Positions 52,789-62,874 of a stretch of DNA of 64,000 bases are shown here, in pieces. Origin of the DNA: Paenibacillus farraposensis. Lineage in GTDB: Bacteria > Bacillota > Bacilli > Paenibacillales > Paenibacillaceae. The stretch lies in NCBI RefSeq assembly GCF_020736845.1, contig NZ_JAFFQR010000064.1:255696-319695 (forward strand). The letters run 5' to 3'. Position 1 is the first letter of the stretch, and each line of letters opens with the position of its first letter. The notes beneath the pieces are model-generated. The model was not told the origin of the DNA, made no database searches, and was given only the letters and a program-made list of their open reading frames with translations. Both the position numbers and the translations under genes were made by a program.

Positions 52789-53673
52789 TCACCTCTCTTC
52801 CAAACCAATCCAGCTCGCCATTCTCCCTGTAACGCCGCCCTCCTTGCGATATGAAAAAAACAAATCGCTGCGGCTGCTTGTACATAAGGTAGTACATTCG
52901 ATATGGCTCGGCAATATTCCTGCTTTCATCATAATGTGTCGATTGCATTGTTTCAAGTCAAGTAGCGTTTTGCCGCTGGCTAAGGGGAAATAAACCGAGC
53001 CTTCCCAATGATCATTACCCGGGCAATCATGCTCTAAAACTCGAATTCGGCTCATCACATGCTCATCCACCTCGTACGAGTCAGGGCCAATGGAAGGACC
53101 AATGGCTGCAAGCAGATCCGATGGACGTGATCCAAATTCGGTCTGCATCGTTTGCACCATTTTTAGGGCAATCTCTGCCACTGTTCCCTTCCAGCCCGCA
53201 TGTGCCAGCCCAATGACACGCTTCACCGGATCGCAAAAGTATAGCGGGACACAATCCGCATAAAAGGATGTCAGCAAAATGCCCGGTACATCTGTCAGCA
53301 GTCCGTCCGTATCCTGAAAAGCGGATGCACGATCCTTAAAGCCGCGTCCGCGGTCAGCAGATTTGACGACAGCAACATGATTGCCATGAACCTGCTCGCC
53401 GCACGTCCATGCTTCAGCAGCAAAGCCAAGCTGCTCTGTAATAAGCTGACGGTTGCGGATCACCTTCTCCGGATCGTCTCCTACATGAAACGCGCAATTC
53501 AAACTGTCGTACGGCACCTCGCTAACACCGCCATGTCGTCCTGTAAAACCTGCGGACAAGCCCTGAACCATCTGCTTCCAGGACTGAATATATAGCAACT
53601 CCGGCACGGGACGCGTACCACCTGCTATGCACGTAGCTCCCGTTGTCACGGTATTCAATACAAACGGCTCCAT
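52789..53673 (-). CDS. pgeF: YfiH/LACC1-type purine nucleoside phosphorylase (PgeF/YlmD)
   Basis: The family has been called polyphenol oxidase and peptidoglycan editing factor, and LACC1-type members act on purine nucleosides. 294 residues with GFTGRHGGVSEVPYDSLNCA at the N-terminus, catalytic/metal residues in TSFYADCVPLYF (Cys) and GLAHAGWKGTVAEIA (His), and QVHGNHVAVV. The first 30 residues exceed the common core. AGAGGTGAGAACAA precedes the ATG. It is followed by ylmE with a short overlap. Confidence 0.92.
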   Translation of the reverse strand: MEPFVLNTVTTGATCIAGGTRPVPELLYIQSWKQMVQGLSAGFTGRHGGVSEVPYDSLNCAFHVGDDPEKVIRNRQLITEQLGFAAEAWTCGEQVHGNHVAVVKSADRGRGFKDRASAFQDTDGLLTDVPGILLTSFYADCVPLYFCDPVKRVIGLAHAGWKGTVAEIALKMVQTMQTEFGSRPSDLLAAIGPSIGPDSYEVDEHVMSRIRVLEHDCPGNDHWEGSVYFPLASGKTLLDLKQCNRHIMMKAGILPSHIECTTLCTSSRSDLFFSYRKEGGVTGRMASWIGLEER

Positions 53674-53749
53674 TTGTTCTCACCTCTACAGCCAGTGTAC
53701 CAAAAAGCTGCCGCCGTGTCTTCACAAGCAGCTAAAATAAATCCGGTGC

Positions 53750-54091
53750 TCAGAAGCCACGGCGGTCACTCCGCTCCTGACGTTGGATATGGAGCTTATC
53801 CTCTTCTATACTCAGCTCATCCAGTCCCTCCAGTCTTACAAGCACGACATCCGAACCGATCTTGACAATATCTCGCCATGGGATAACTAATTCGCTTCCT
53901 CCTCCAAACCAGCCCATAAAACGACTGTTGCCTGGAACCACAACGGCTTCAATTTTTCCTTGCCGCACATCAATTTCCAAATCACTGATTTGTCCCAGGC
54001 GCCGCCCATCTACAATGTTAATGACATCCTTGGTTTGAAACTCGGAAATTTTCATCGCTCTGACCGACGTTTCCGGCGTATTCACATGCAT
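53750..54091 (-). CDS. ylmC: PRC-barrel protein YlmC/YmxH
   Basis: About 113 residues; the conserved core starts at MKISEFQTKDVINIVDGRRL and runs through GQISDLEIDVRQGKIEAVVV and ELVIPWRDIVKIGSDVVLV. PRC-barrel proteins of this sort are found beside sigG or dapA in spore-formers; the role is not defined. ATG 54091 follows AAAGGA closely; the family usually begins at the internal Met (54055), so the extra 12 residues are uncertain. It lies about 110 bases after sigG, past a terminator. Confidence 0.85.
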   Translation of the reverse strand: MHVNTPETSVRAMKISEFQTKDVINIVDGRRLGQISDLEIDVRQGKIEAVVVPGNSRFMGWFGGGSELVIPWRDIVKIGSDVVLVRLEGLDELSIEEDKLHIQRQERSDRRGF

Positions 54092-54147
54092 CACATCCTT
54101 TATTTCACTATATGTGTGGGAGAACCAAAAAAATGTCCAGTAAACGC

Positions 54148-54174
54148 AAAAACGATCCATATAGGATCGTTTTT
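54148..54174 (-). terminator. Terminator after sigG
   Basis: AAAAACGATCC/GGATCGTTTTT perfect stem with a five-base loop, 31 bases past the sigG stop. It separates sigG from ylmC, which therefore may have its own promoter. Confidence 0.85.
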
Positions 54175-54204
54175 AGCGGAATCAAATTCAAACCATTCAT
54201 CTCA

Positions 54205-54987
54205 TCAGGATTTTACATGCTTTTGCATTTGCTGAATTGCCGATTTCTCTAATCTGGAAACCTGGGCTTGAGAGATACCGATTTCGTCGGCAACCTCCAT
54301 TTGCGTCTTTCCTTCATAAAAGCGCATGGACAATATCATCTTTTCACGCTGGCCCAGGCGATGCATCGCTTCCCGCAGAGCAATCTCCTCAATCCATGAG
54401 ACGTCTTTGTTTCTGTCATCACTGATCTGATCCATCACATAAATTGGGTCGCCCCCGTCGTGATATATCGGCTCGAACAGCGAAACCGGGTCCTGGATCG
54501 CATCCAATGCGAACACAACGTCTTCTTTAGGCACATTCAGCGCCTCTGAAATTTCAAAAATCGTCGGTTCCCGAGAGTTCAGATTCGTCAAACTATCCCG
54601 CACCTGAAGCGCCTTATAGGCAATATCCCTTAACGAACGCGATACACGAATCGGATTGTTATCCCGTAAATAACGACGTATCTCTCCGATAATCATCGGA
54701 ACCGCATAAGTGGAGAACTTCACGTTTTGCGAAAGGTCAAAATTATCAATCGCCTTCATCAGGCCGATACAGCCTACCTGAAACAAATCGTCCACAAACT
54801 CTCCCCGATTGTTAAAACGCTGAATCACACTCAGGACGAGCCGGAGATTGCCATTGACCAATTTTTCTCTGGCTGATCGTTCATTATTTTGCTGAAGTGA
54901 TGTGAACAGCTCACGCATTTCTGCATTGGTTAATACCGGCAGTTTGGCGGTATCCACACCGCAAATTTCCACTTTGTTTCGGGTCAT
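54205..54987 (-). CDS. sigG: Forespore sigma factor SigG
   Basis: Directs late gene expression in the forespore. 260 residues: region 2 (REKLVNGNLRLVLSVIQRFN..., DLFQVGCIGLMKAIDNFDLS, VKFSTYAVPMIIGEIRRYLR), region 3, and region 4 with MEVADEIGISQAQVSRLEKS. The N-terminal MTRNKVEICGVDTAKLPVLT is the SigG-specific anti-sigma contact. ATG 54987 follows GGGAGGTAAAGACACG. It directly follows sigE as in Bacillus. Confidence 0.96.
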   Translation of the reverse strand: MTRNKVEICGVDTAKLPVLTNAEMRELFTSLQQNNERSAREKLVNGNLRLVLSVIQRFNNRGEFVDDLFQVGCIGLMKAIDNFDLSQNVKFSTYAVPMIIGEIRRYLRDNNPIRVSRSLRDIAYKALQVRDSLTNLNSREPTIFEISEALNVPKEDVVFALDAIQDPVSLFEPIYHDGGDPIYVMDQISDDRNKDVSWIEEIALREAMHRLGQREKMILSMRFYEGKTQMEVADEIGISQAQVSRLEKSAIQQMQKHVKS

Positions 54988-55084
54988 CGTGTCTTTACCT
55001 CCCAAGGAGCAACATTAATGTTCATTATCTCCTGAGGGCGTTTTTTTATTCGCCATTTCCATCGCTTCCGGATATGCCCAATCG

Positions 55085-55825
55085 TTATACCATTTTATTA
55101 AATTCTTTTCGTAAGCGCTTTATAATTCGTTTTTCCAGCCGTGAAATATACGATTGTGAGATGCCGAGCAGGTCGGCAACATCCTTCTGTGTCTTCTCAT
55201 CTCCGTCCTGTAAACCGAAGCGCAGCTCCATAATTAAGCGCTCTCGATCCGTCAGCTTATCCAGCGCCTTATGCAACAATTTACGGTCCACCTGCTCCTC
55301 GATATTACGGTAAATGGTATCGTTTTCCGTTCCCATCACATCGGAAAGCAGCAACTCGTTACCATCCCAATCAATATTCAGGGGCTCGTCAAACGAAACC
55401 TCTGTTCTCGTTTTGCTATTGCGCCGCAAATACATTAAAATTTCATTTTCGATGCATCTTGAAGCATAGGTGGCAAGCTTGATTTTCTTTTCGGGATCAA
55501 ACGTGTTAACCGCTTTGATGAGCCCAATAGCACCGATGGACACGAGATCCTCAATGTTGATCCCTGTATTTTCAAATTTACGGGCAATATACACAACCAA
55601 CCGCAAATTTCGTTCAATAAGCATGGAACGTACCGCAGCATCTCCAGAGGAGAGCTTTCCGAGCAAATACTCCTCCTCGTCTCTCGTTAGCGGCGGGGGA
55701 AGCGCCTCGCTGCCGCCAATGTAATAAATTTCTTCACTTTTTAGGCCAAATAAAAATAGGATGCGATAATATTGCAATTGAAAGGCTAGCCTGATTTTCA
55801 TTTTTAATTTCATCTGTTCCCGCAT
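55085..55825 (-). CDS. sigE: Mother-cell sigma factor precursor pro-SigE
   Basis: Runs early mother-cell expression after SpoIIGA removes the N-terminal pro-peptide. 246 residues; about the first 29 ([20 protein letters not shown]...) form the amphipathic membrane-binding pro-sequence, and cleavage is expected near [10 protein letters not shown]. Then region 2 ([40 protein letters not shown]) and region 4 ([20 protein letters not shown]). ATG 55825 follows AAAGGGGGAG. It starts 53 bases after spoIIGA. Confidence 0.96.
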   Translation of the reverse strand: MREQMKLKMKIRLAFQLQYYRILFLFGLKSEEIYYIGGSEALPPPLTRDEEEYLLGKLSSGDAAVRSMLIERNLRLVVYIARKFENTGINIEDLVSIGAIGLIKAVNTFDPEKKIKLATYASRCIENEILMYLRRNSKTRTEVSFDEPLNIDWDGNELLLSDVMGTENDTIYRNIEEQVDRKLLHKALDKLTDRERLIMELRFGLQDGDEKTQKDVADLLGISQSYISRLEKRIIKRLRKEFNKMV

Positions 55826-55878
55826 CACTTTCTCCCCCTTTTGAATTTGAAAATGGTGTAAAACCATGCCTTGTCCCA

Positions 55879-56856
55879 CTATCCCGAGCTTGCACTAAGA
55901 GGCGCGTCGCCCTTCTGGTTCGTATTCGTACCACCTTCTTCATGCACGGTCACATCCGGATGAATAATTGCGCGGTATTGGCCCTCTGCTGACAAGGTCC
56001 CTCCATCCAAACCAATCAGCACTCGATCATGTACATAGCAAGACCCATTCATTATCACCTCCACCCGGTCTGGTTTGAGTGCGAGCATAAAGGAATGGTT
56101 GCGGTTGATGCCTCGATAGGGAACAAGACGGACGCGGTCCTGCCAGCTGAACGATTCGTCACCCAGCTCCATTACGAGCTGATCCACATTCCCCTCGGAA
56201 CATTTTTGCAGCCAGGAGGAGGGCAAATGCGCTTCCCACAAAGCCGCCTCCATCACCATAACCGGAGTTCGGGTCAAGGGGTCATACAGTTGGTTGCCTG
56301 TATCCAGCAAGCCTGTACACTCAATATGATCCTGCCCGATCCACACCTGCACTTCTCCCAGAAATCCACTCATCCTTTCGGTACGCTGCTTTGAGGACTG
56401 CACAATGCGAAAGAAAAGCATCACTCCGGCAAATGCGCATACAATAAACCAGAATGCAATTTTCAGCTCAAAGGATATTCCGCCCGATGCGGTGTACCAG
56501 ATGCCATTAAACAATTCCCCTGTATTCTGGAGAAAATAATGCAGCCCCAAAATTCCGCCTGCAGCTACAAAATTGATCATGTAAAAAGCACCCATGGTAC
56601 GAAGATACTTTTGCATACTGCCAAATCCAAAAGCCACCAGCAGCATAATGACCGATAATGCCAATTTGATCAGAAACGTAAATAAAAAAGACAACTCCGG
56701 CACAAACATCATGACTACATACATAGCACCAATCACAGCCGAAAGAAGCAGCCGCCACCATGCTGGACGGATTTTTCTCATCCAGGCCGTGACCATCAGC
56801 AATACAGCATCAATGAACAAATTGGTCAAAAAAATCAAATCAATAAAAACAACCAA
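55879..56856 (-). CDS. spoIIGA: SpoIIGA, membrane aspartic protease that activates SigE
   Basis: About 325 residues. The first half has five membrane helices ([20 protein letters not shown]...). The second half is the protease domain with the catalytic motif [20 protein letters not shown] and [23 protein letters not shown] 56856 is taken as start because [13 protein letters not shown] aligns with the known N-terminus and GGGCGGGTGA lies just before; the longer frame from 56913 adds 19 unlikely residues. The last residues are Thr/Gly/Asn-rich. It sits between ftsZ and sigE, as in all spore-forming Bacillales. Confidence 0.93.
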   Translation of the reverse strand: MVVFIDLIFLTNLFIDAVLLMVTAWMRKIRPAWWRLLLSAVIGAMYVVMMFVPELSFLFTFLIKLALSVIMLLVAFGFGSMQKYLRTMGAFYMINFVAAGGILGLHYFLQNTGELFNGIWYTASGGISFELKIAFWFIVCAFAGVMLFFRIVQSSKQRTERMSGFLGEVQVWIGQDHIECTGLLDTGNQLYDPLTRTPVMVMEAALWEAHLPSSWLQKCSEGNVDQLVMELGDESFSWQDRVRLVPYRGINRNHSFMLALKPDRVEVIMNGSCYVHDRVLIGLDGGTLSAEGQYRAIIHPDVTVHEEGGTNTNQKGDAPLSASSG

Positions 56857-57000
56857 GGATTCACCCGCCCAGCGTTGCAGGATAGGCTTAAGTATAGTAG
56901 TCATGCCGTTCAAAGTCTGTCTAACGGTGGGGACGACGACCGACTATTTTTGTCGGAAAGAGGAGAAGCTCCGGGGGCGTGGATGGGGAAGACACAAAGA

Positions 57001-57029
57001 AGCCCGCATCTCCAAGGAGAATGCGGGCT
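57001..57029 (-). terminator. Terminator of ftsZ
   Basis: AGCCCGCATTCTCC/GGAGATGCGGGCT stem, nearly perfect, with TTCTTTG after it on the minus strand; 14 bases past the ftsZ stop. Confidence 0.8.
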
Positions 57030-57042
57030 CTCTGATTTCAAA

Positions 57043-58167
57043 CTAGTTATCATTATTGTTATTGCGTGAACGGTTACGCAAGAATGTCGGAATATCCAAT
57101 TGGTCACTGCTTTGAGAGTTACCAAATGGACGCAGGTTAGAAGAGGCTTTTTCCGTTGCTTCAGAAGGCGCCGGACTAGCTGCTGGTCTACGTCCTGGTG
57201 CTGGTTGGCTCGGCTTACCTTCAAAACCAGTGGCGATCACGGTAACCTTAATCTCTTCTTTCAAGTCTTCGTCAATGATCGCACCGAAAATCATATTCAC
57301 TTCCGGATCGGAAGCCGAGGTTACGATTTCAGCCGCCTCATTAACCTCGTACAGGGACAAATTGATGCCGCCAGTGATGTTCATAATGACACCACGAGCA
57401 CCTTCAATGGAGGTCTCCAGCAACGGACTCATAATAGCCTTACGCGCAGCTTCAGCCGCGCGATTTTCACCCGTCGCTTCGCCAATTCCCATTAACGCGG
57501 AGCCACGCTCCGTCATGATCGTTTTTACGTCAGCGAAGTCAAGGTTGATCAGACCCGGTACAGCGATCAAGTCCGAAATACCTTGTACGGCCTGGCGCAA
57601 AACATTATCCGCTTCACGGAATGCTTCCAGCATCGGGGTTTTCTTATCCACGATTTCAAGCAAACGGTCATTTGGGATTACGATCAAGGTGTCTACCTTT
57701 TCTTTTAATCCTTCAATACCAAGTTCAGCTTGATTGGAGCGTTTGCGCCCTTCAAACGTAAAGGGTCGTGTTACCACACCCACGGTCAATGCACCGCACT
57801 CTTTGGCAATTTCAGCAATGACAGGAGCTGCCCCGGTTCCTGTGCCGCCTCCCATTCCTGCCGTAACGAAAACCATGTCGGCACCTTTGAGCGTATTCAT
57901 AATGAGCTCACGTGACTCCTCAGCCGCTTTTTTGCCCACATCCGGGTTGGCTCCGGCTCCCAGACCACGAGTCAGCTTATCGCCAATCTGAAGCTTATGC
58001 TCAGACTTCGCTAAATGAAGTGCCTGAGCATCTGTGTTCACAGTAATGAATTCTACACCTTGAACACCATTTTCGATCATTCGGTTAACCGCATTGCTCC
58101 CGCCGCCTCCGACGCCGATCACTTTGATTTGAGCCAAGCTCTCCATTTCAAAATCAAATTCCAACAT
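57043..58167 (-). CDS. ftsZ: Cell-division GTPase FtsZ
   Basis: A tubulin-like protein that forms the division ring. 374 residues: GTP site [16 protein letters not shown] (about 17-32) and [20 protein letters not shown] (about 104-123), synergy loop [11 protein letters not shown], then a Pro/Ala/Ser linker and the C-terminal peptide [13 protein letters not shown] that binds FtsA, SepF and others. ATG 58167 follows GGGGGAG at ten bases. It is 67 bases after ftsA. Confidence 0.97.
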   Translation of the reverse strand: MLEFDFEMESLAQIKVIGVGGGGSNAVNRMIENGVQGVEFITVNTDAQALHLAKSEHKLQIGDKLTRGLGAGANPDVGKKAAEESRELIMNTLKGADMVFVTAGMGGGTGTGAAPVIAEIAKECGALTVGVVTRPFTFEGRKRSNQAELGIEGLKEKVDTLIVIPNDRLLEIVDKKTPMLEAFREADNVLRQAVQGISDLIAVPGLINLDFADVKTIMTERGSALMGIGEATGENRAAEAARKAIMSPLLETSIEGARGVIMNITGGINLSLYEVNEAAEIVTSASDPEVNMIFGAIIDEDLKEEIKVTVIATGFEGKPSQPAPGRRPAASPAPSEATEKASSNLRPFGNSQSSDQLDIPTFLRNRSRNNNNDN

Positions 58168-58234
58168 ACTATTCCATCTCCCCCTCAATGTACATGGATG
58201 GCCCGTCCATGATTGGCATATTTAGCAATGAACG

Positions 58235-59503
58235 TTATATAAATTCACTGAACATATTTTTTAGGCGTTCAATCAACCCCTGCTTTGGCTCACCTTCAGC
58301 AGCGGGATTGCTGCTTTTGGTTCGGTTGGTCGGCTTCTTGTTGCTTCCATTGCTACTAATGCTTGTTGATCTTCCGCGATAGTAACGAATGACATTATGT
58401 AGGATGCCGACTCCGCTTGTGTAGCCCGGATCTCTTACACCGATAAAATCAGGTACGGCGATCCTTACGGAAGCGGCCAGTTCGTTTTGTGCCACCTGCA
58501 GTACACCAGACATGGAGACGGTGCCCCCGGTAAGTATATAACCTCCCGGAAGCTCTGTGTAACCCAAGCGCTTGACTTCTGCCTGAACGAGCTGAAAGAT
58601 TTCCTGCACTCTCGGCTCAATAATGGCAGCCAAATCCTGCTGGTTAAATTCCTTATCCACATTGCTGCCGATACGGGTTACTTTAAAGACGACATCGGCT
58701 GCCGCATCATCATACCATGCGCAGCCGTATTTGAGCTTTACTTTTTCGGCTTGATCGGTAAGAGTTCTTAGCCCGTAGGCAATATCATTGGTTACAAATT
58801 CTCCACCAATTGGAAGTGTAGATGTGGCAACAATCGTTCCTTCCTGGAAAATGGCAACGTTTGTAGAGCCTGCACCAATATCCACCAGCACCGACCCCAT
58901 CACCTTTTCATCCTTCGAAAGAGACAATTGTCCAGCTCCCAGCGGCAGTAATACCAGATCTTTGATCCGTAAGCCAGCTTTCTCTACGCAGCGCAACAGA
59001 TTATGTATCGGGGTCTTGCCTCCAGTAACAATCGTTGCCTCTACTTCGAGGCGAACACCGATCATACCGCGAGGGTCCTGAATCCCTTCAAGACCATCCA
59101 CGACATACTGTTTGGCTACCACATCAATGATTTCTCTCTCAGGCGGTACGGCAATAACCTCAGCGGCCTTCAGTACGCGCTCAATGTCCTCCTCACCAAT
59201 TTCACGGTCCTCGTTGGACACAGCTACAACGCCATGACTATTTTGCAGACCGATATGGTTGCCTGAAATCCCCACATACACTTCTGTTATTTGAATACCA
59301 ACCATCCGCTCTGCGTGATCCACAGCGTTCCGGATTGATTGCACGGTTTGATCAATGTCTACAATTGCACCTTTGCGAATTCCTTCCGAGTCGGCAGATC
59401 CAACTCCAATAATATTAAAGGTTCCATTATTCATTTCCCCAATAATAGCCCGAACTTTGGATGTACCGATGTCCAAACTAACAATGATGTCATTGTTGCT
59501 CAA
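58235..59503 (-). CDS. ftsA: Cell-division protein FtsA
   Basis: An actin-like membrane anchor for FtsZ. 422 residues: N-terminal phosphate loop VSLDIGTSKVRAIIGEMN, SHS2 insertion domain, VLVDIGAGSTNVAIFQEG (about 200), GGYILTGGTVSMSG, and a C-terminal amphipathic helix (GLIERLKNMFSEFI) for membrane attachment. The start is TTG 59503, ten bases after AGGAGG; the ATG in the longer frame precedes that site. It pairs with ftsZ downstream. Confidence 0.96.
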   Translation of the reverse strand: MSNNDIIVSLDIGTSKVRAIIGEMNNGTFNIIGVGSADSEGIRKGAIVDIDQTVQSIRNAVDHAERMVGIQITEVYVGISGNHIGLQNSHGVVAVSNEDREIGEEDIERVLKAAEVIAVPPEREIIDVVAKQYVVDGLEGIQDPRGMIGVRLEVEATIVTGGKTPIHNLLRCVEKAGLRIKDLVLLPLGAGQLSLSKDEKVMGSVLVDIGAGSTNVAIFQEGTIVATSTLPIGGEFVTNDIAYGLRTLTDQAEKVKLKYGCAWYDDAAADVVFKVTRIGSNVDKEFNQQDLAAIIEPRVQEIFQLVQAEVKRLGYTELPGGYILTGGTVSMSGVLQVAQNELAASVRIAVPDFIGVRDPGYTSGVGILHNVIRYYRGRSTSISSNGSNKKPTNRTKSSNPAAEGEPKQGLIERLKNMFSEFI

Positions 59504-59703
59504 GTCTGTGGCACCTCCTGACTCCAAAATGAATTTCGTTCTTTAAACATACACTAGTACATATTCAACATACTCCATGCTATCCCTCTTTTTTCTACAA
59601 ATTTTTTAGAATCCAATTTATAGTTAAAGTCATATAAAAATTTGAAGAAAAAAGAAGGAGGCTAGTCCCATACCCATAAGATTAATTCTAACATTTTTTC
59701 ACA
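59504..59703. other. Control region of ftsA-ftsZ
   Basis: About 200 AT-rich bases. On the minus strand AAGAGGGATA is followed, 11 bases on, by GTTGAAT (about 59590-59560), which resembles a SigH-type promoter (RnAGGAwWW/RnnGAAT) with one mismatch. A SigH promoter before ftsAZ is known in Bacillus. No gene is seen. Confidence 0.4.
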
Positions 59704-60468
59704 TCACTGAGTAGTATCTTTTTCTTGGCCTTCTTCACTGGTGTCCGGCTTGAACGGAACGTAAGAATCCGCCTTCAGCATGGTGATCAAACCGGGTTCT
59801 TCTGTTTCCAGCACCTGATTCAAATAGCTCATTTTAGAACTCAGCAGAGAAACGGTCGTAATGACTTCAAACTGGGAACGCGTGTACATTTTGATACGAT
59901 CCGGAAAAGAAGGAATCGGCGCGGGAATGATCTCCGAAATATCGGCTGTCCATTCTCCCGGAATGCTCGATAAAGCATCACACAGCTTTGCTTTATACGG
60001 ATCATCCGATTTCCATTTGGTCAAAATGGGTTTCTCCACGGCTATTCCGCTGCTGCCCACGCCTACGCTTGACCCATTCGCCAGAATAGCACGCAGGCTG
60101 CCATCACTTTGCAATTCGTAGGCGACCGTCGCAAACTCTTTAATGTGAACAGAAATGACGCCTGGAAACTGCTTGTCCACCGTGACTTGCTGGATCGACT
60201 GAATCCCCCGCAGCTTCTCGGATACGCCAGATGGACTGACTCCAAAATACTGGTCCCCGACAGCCAGGCCGCTTCGGTTTAAAAGCTGCTCTCGGGTCGA
60301 AAATACATTACCGTCAAAACGGATTTCAGAAACCCGACTTAACGAAGAGCGGAAAAAGAGAACTGCCAGCAGTACAATAAACAATAAAATGAGAAGAATG
60401 GCGATCTTCCGGCTTGTTCTTTTTTTCGTTCTGTTCTTTTTAAGAACAGGTATTTGAGCATTTGGCAT
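59704..60468 (-). CDS. divIB: Cell-division protein DivIB/FtsQ
   Basis: A membrane part of the divisome. 254 residues: a basic cytoplasmic N-terminus (KKNRTKKRTSRK), one membrane helix (IAILLILLFIVLLAVLFF, about 23-40), a POTRA domain (LSRVSEIRFDGNVFSTREQL...) and the FtsQ beta domain. The acidic tail (DTSEEGQEKDTTQ) is typical for Bacillales. ATG 60468 follows GGAGAGAAGCT; the longer frame overlaps the murA stop and has no site. Confidence 0.92.
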   Translation of the reverse strand: MPNAQIPVLKKNRTKKRTSRKIAILLILLFIVLLAVLFFRSSLSRVSEIRFDGNVFSTREQLLNRSGLAVGDQYFGVSPSGVSEKLRGIQSIQQVTVDKQFPGVISVHIKEFATVAYELQSDGSLRAILANGSSVGVGSSGIAVEKPILTKWKSDDPYKAKLCDALSSIPGEWTADISEIIPAPIPSFPDRIKMYTRSQFEVITTVSLLSSKMSYLNQVLETEEPGLITMLKADSYVPFKPDTSEEGQEKDTTQ

Positions 60469-60524
60469 AGCTTCTCTCCACAAAAGCCTTTTGTCCCTCC
60501 GCTGACGGAGGGACACTACAGGCA

Positions 60525-61808
60525 TTAATTTACGAAATCCAACTGCTCCGGCACCGGGGACTGACGGCTCATTCGGGCGCCTAATCCCTGGAAAAGACGC
60601 TCGATCCGATCATACCCTCTGTCGATGTGGTGAACCTGCTCGACAACAGTATGTCCTTGAGCAGCCAGCCCCGCTATAACCAGCGCAGCCCCTGCCCGCA
60701 GATCAGTAGCCTCTACCGTAGCCCCGTACAGACGGGAAACGCCTCTTATAAAGGCAGCATTCGCATCAACTGTAACATCGGCACCCATCACATTGAGTTC
60801 ATCTACATGCTTGAATCTGCTTTCGAAAACGGTCTCTTTCATGACACTGAAACCGTCCGCCAAAGAAAGCAGCACCATGACTTGAGACTGCAAATCCGTT
60901 GGAAAGGATGGGTAAGGTGAGGTAACAATCCTCTCCACCGCTTTGGGGCGGCTCATACAACTTACGGTCATTATATCATTCAGGATGCCGATTTGAACAC
61001 CAGCCCGCCTGAGGACATGAATCAGAGCAGACAAGTGGGAGGGATTGCAGTGTGTCAGCGACACACTTCCACGTGTAGCGGCGGCTGCAATCATAACCGT
61101 ACCTGCTACAATACGGTCAGGAATGACCTCATACGTACACGGGTTCAGACAACTGACCCCCGTAATTGTAATTGTGTCCGTTCCTGCACCGGTAATATGA
61201 GCGCCCATGGCATTCAGAAAGTTTTGAAGATCCTGAATCTCCGGCTCCCTCGCTACGTTGGTAATCGTTGTTCGTCCTTTAGCCAACACAGCGGCCATCA
61301 TAATATTTTCCGTTGCCCCCACGCTCGGGAAATCCAGATGGATGTCCGAGCCAATCAGCCTGCGGGCACGGAACGTAATTTGCTCGTTTTTTTCCTCGAT
61401 CTCTGCACCAAGAGCCTTTAAGCCCTCCAAATGAAGATCGATTTTGCGCTCGCCTATGGCGCAGCCTCCGGGCTGGTAAATGGAAACCTCGCCATATCTG
61501 GCAAGCATCGGTCCCATGAGAAAGATCGATGAACGCATTTGCTTCATCAAATCCTCCGGAATTTGGAACGATCGGACGGACGACGTATCCACATATACCG
61601 TTTCCTTTTCATGTCGGCATGTACAGCCGAGTCTTTCAAGGATATGCAGCATGACCTTAATGTCTAACAGTTGGGGTACATTCCGAATTTCCACCTCACC
61701 TTGCGCAAGCAAACTGGCTGCAAGAATAGGCAGTGCCGCATTTTTTGCTCCATGGATACGTATGGTGCCTGACAGGGGACGGCCTCCCTCAATCACCAAT
61801 TTGTCCAA
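60525..61808 (-). CDS. murA: UDP-N-acetylglucosamine 1-carboxyvinyltransferase (MurA)
   Basis: First committed step of peptidoglycan precursor synthesis (adds enolpyruvate from PEP). 427 residues: KNAALPILAASLLA near the N-terminus, the loop with the fosfomycin-target Cys in YQPGGCAIGERKIDLHLEGL (about 110-129), and SVGATENIMMAAVLAKG. The usual GGCAIGxRPVD reads GGCAIGERKID here. The start is TTG 61808 right after GGAGGTGATACA. It lies between murB and divIB, whereas in B. subtilis murB is followed by divIB, so murA was inserted or kept there in this lineage. A second copy elsewhere is likely. Confidence 0.95.
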   Translation of the reverse strand: MDKLVIEGGRPLSGTIRIHGAKNAALPILAASLLAQGEVEIRNVPQLLDIKVMLHILERLGCTCRHEKETVYVDTSSVRSFQIPEDLMKQMRSSIFLMGPMLARYGEVSIYQPGGCAIGERKIDLHLEGLKALGAEIEEKNEQITFRARRLIGSDIHLDFPSVGATENIMMAAVLAKGRTTITNVAREPEIQDLQNFLNAMGAHITGAGTDTITITGVSCLNPCTYEVIPDRIVAGTVMIAAAATRGSVSLTHCNPSHLSALIHVLRRAGVQIGILNDIMTVSCMSRPKAVERIVTSPYPSFPTDLQSQVMVLLSLADGFSVMKETVFESRFKHVDELNVMGADVTVDANAAFIRGVSRLYGATVEATDLRAGAALVIAGLAAQGHTVVEQVHHIDRGYDRIERLFQGLGARMSRQSPVPEQLDFVN

Positions 61809-61824
61809 TGTATCACCTCCGAGT

Positions 61825-62730
61825 TTACCGCTCACCCACTACGAAAACCTCCGGAACTAGCTTGATGCCGGTTTGAGATGATATTGTACTTTGAATATGC
61901 TTCATCAGGGTAAGCACGTCCTCTGCTGTCGCTTGACCGGTATTTACAATGAAATTGGCATGCTGCAGAGATACCTCAGCGCCTCCAGCCTTCAACCCCT
62001 TCAGACCTGCGCTTTCAATAAGCCGGGCAGCATAGTCTCCTGGCGGATTACGAAACACACTTCCTGCACAGGCTAATTGTAATGGCTGGGTCAGCCTGCG
62101 GCGGTCTTTAAAAGCCGCCAGGGCCGCTGAAATTTCCTCGCGGTCGCCCCGCTTCATCTGAAATACTGCCTCTGTCACCATTCCACGCTGCTCATGCAGC
62201 ACGGAGTGGCGATAGCTGAAACGCATAGCCTCGGCATCGTACACAGCCAATTCCCCTGTATCCAGCACAATCTCAGCGGACTGGAATATTTGTGACACAT
62301 CAGACCCATGGGCACCAGCGTTCATGTAGACAGCCCCACCGACTGATCCCGGGATACCTCCCGCAAATTCAAGGCCGGAGAGCCCCTGCTTACTGGCCAT
62401 AACGCATAATTTGACCAGTGAGACGCCACCGCCAGCGATGATCCGATCATCCTCGAAACGGGCATAATCAAATCCTGGCCCCAGCTTGATCACAAGCCCG
62501 CGTATTCCTTTGTCGGAAACGAGCATGTTCGAGCCCCTGCCTAACTGCATCCACGGAATACCATGCTCACGAGCCAGCCGCAAAACCCTCGCCAGCTGCT
62601 CCTTGGTATCCGGGATGACAAGTGCATCCGCAGGACCCCCAATCTTCCATGTTGTATATTTGGCCAGCGGCTCACGCTCCAGCACTTTTCCGATATCATG
62701 CTCCGCTAGTAATGGCATCCATTGCTGCAT
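61825..62730 (-). CDS. murB: UDP-N-acetylenolpyruvoylglucosamine reductase (MurB)
   Basis: Reduces the MurA product to UDP-MurNAc with NADPH and FAD. 301 residues of the type II MurB class: FAD-binding KYTTWKIGGPADALVIP and GRGSNMLVSDKGIRG, GGIPGSVGGAVYMNAGAHGS, catalytic Ser in CAGSVFRNPPGDYAARLIES, and the C-terminal LMKHIQSTISSQTGIKLVPE with the catalytic Glu. AGGAGG precedes the ATG by ten bases. It follows murG after 144 bases and is 16 bases before murA. Confidence 0.96.
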   Translation of the reverse strand: MQQWMPLLAEHDIGKVLEREPLAKYTTWKIGGPADALVIPDTKEQLARVLRLAREHGIPWMQLGRGSNMLVSDKGIRGLVIKLGPGFDYARFEDDRIIAGGGVSLVKLCVMASKQGLSGLEFAGGIPGSVGGAVYMNAGAHGSDVSQIFQSAEIVLDTGELAVYDAEAMRFSYRHSVLHEQRGMVTEAVFQMKRGDREEISAALAAFKDRRRLTQPLQLACAGSVFRNPPGDYAARLIESAGLKGLKAGGAEVSLQHANFIVNTGQATAEDVLTLMKHIQSTISSQTGIKLVPEVFVVGER

Positions 62731-62874
62731 TGTACTGAAACCTCCTTGTTGCTTGCCCGCATGGCTATGAGGCTCTCACCTGACAACCGGCAGCCTGAGT
62801 GATGGTCACAATCTATAGGGTATCCTATGTCAATACCGTCCAGTGTGTGACAACCGCCCAAACTGCGCTGCGGA

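Noticed and set aside
56940-56956. Hairpin CCGAC/GTCGG as a second ftsZ terminator
   Set aside because: Short stem with its T run in the loop; the terminator at 57001-57029 is sufficient.
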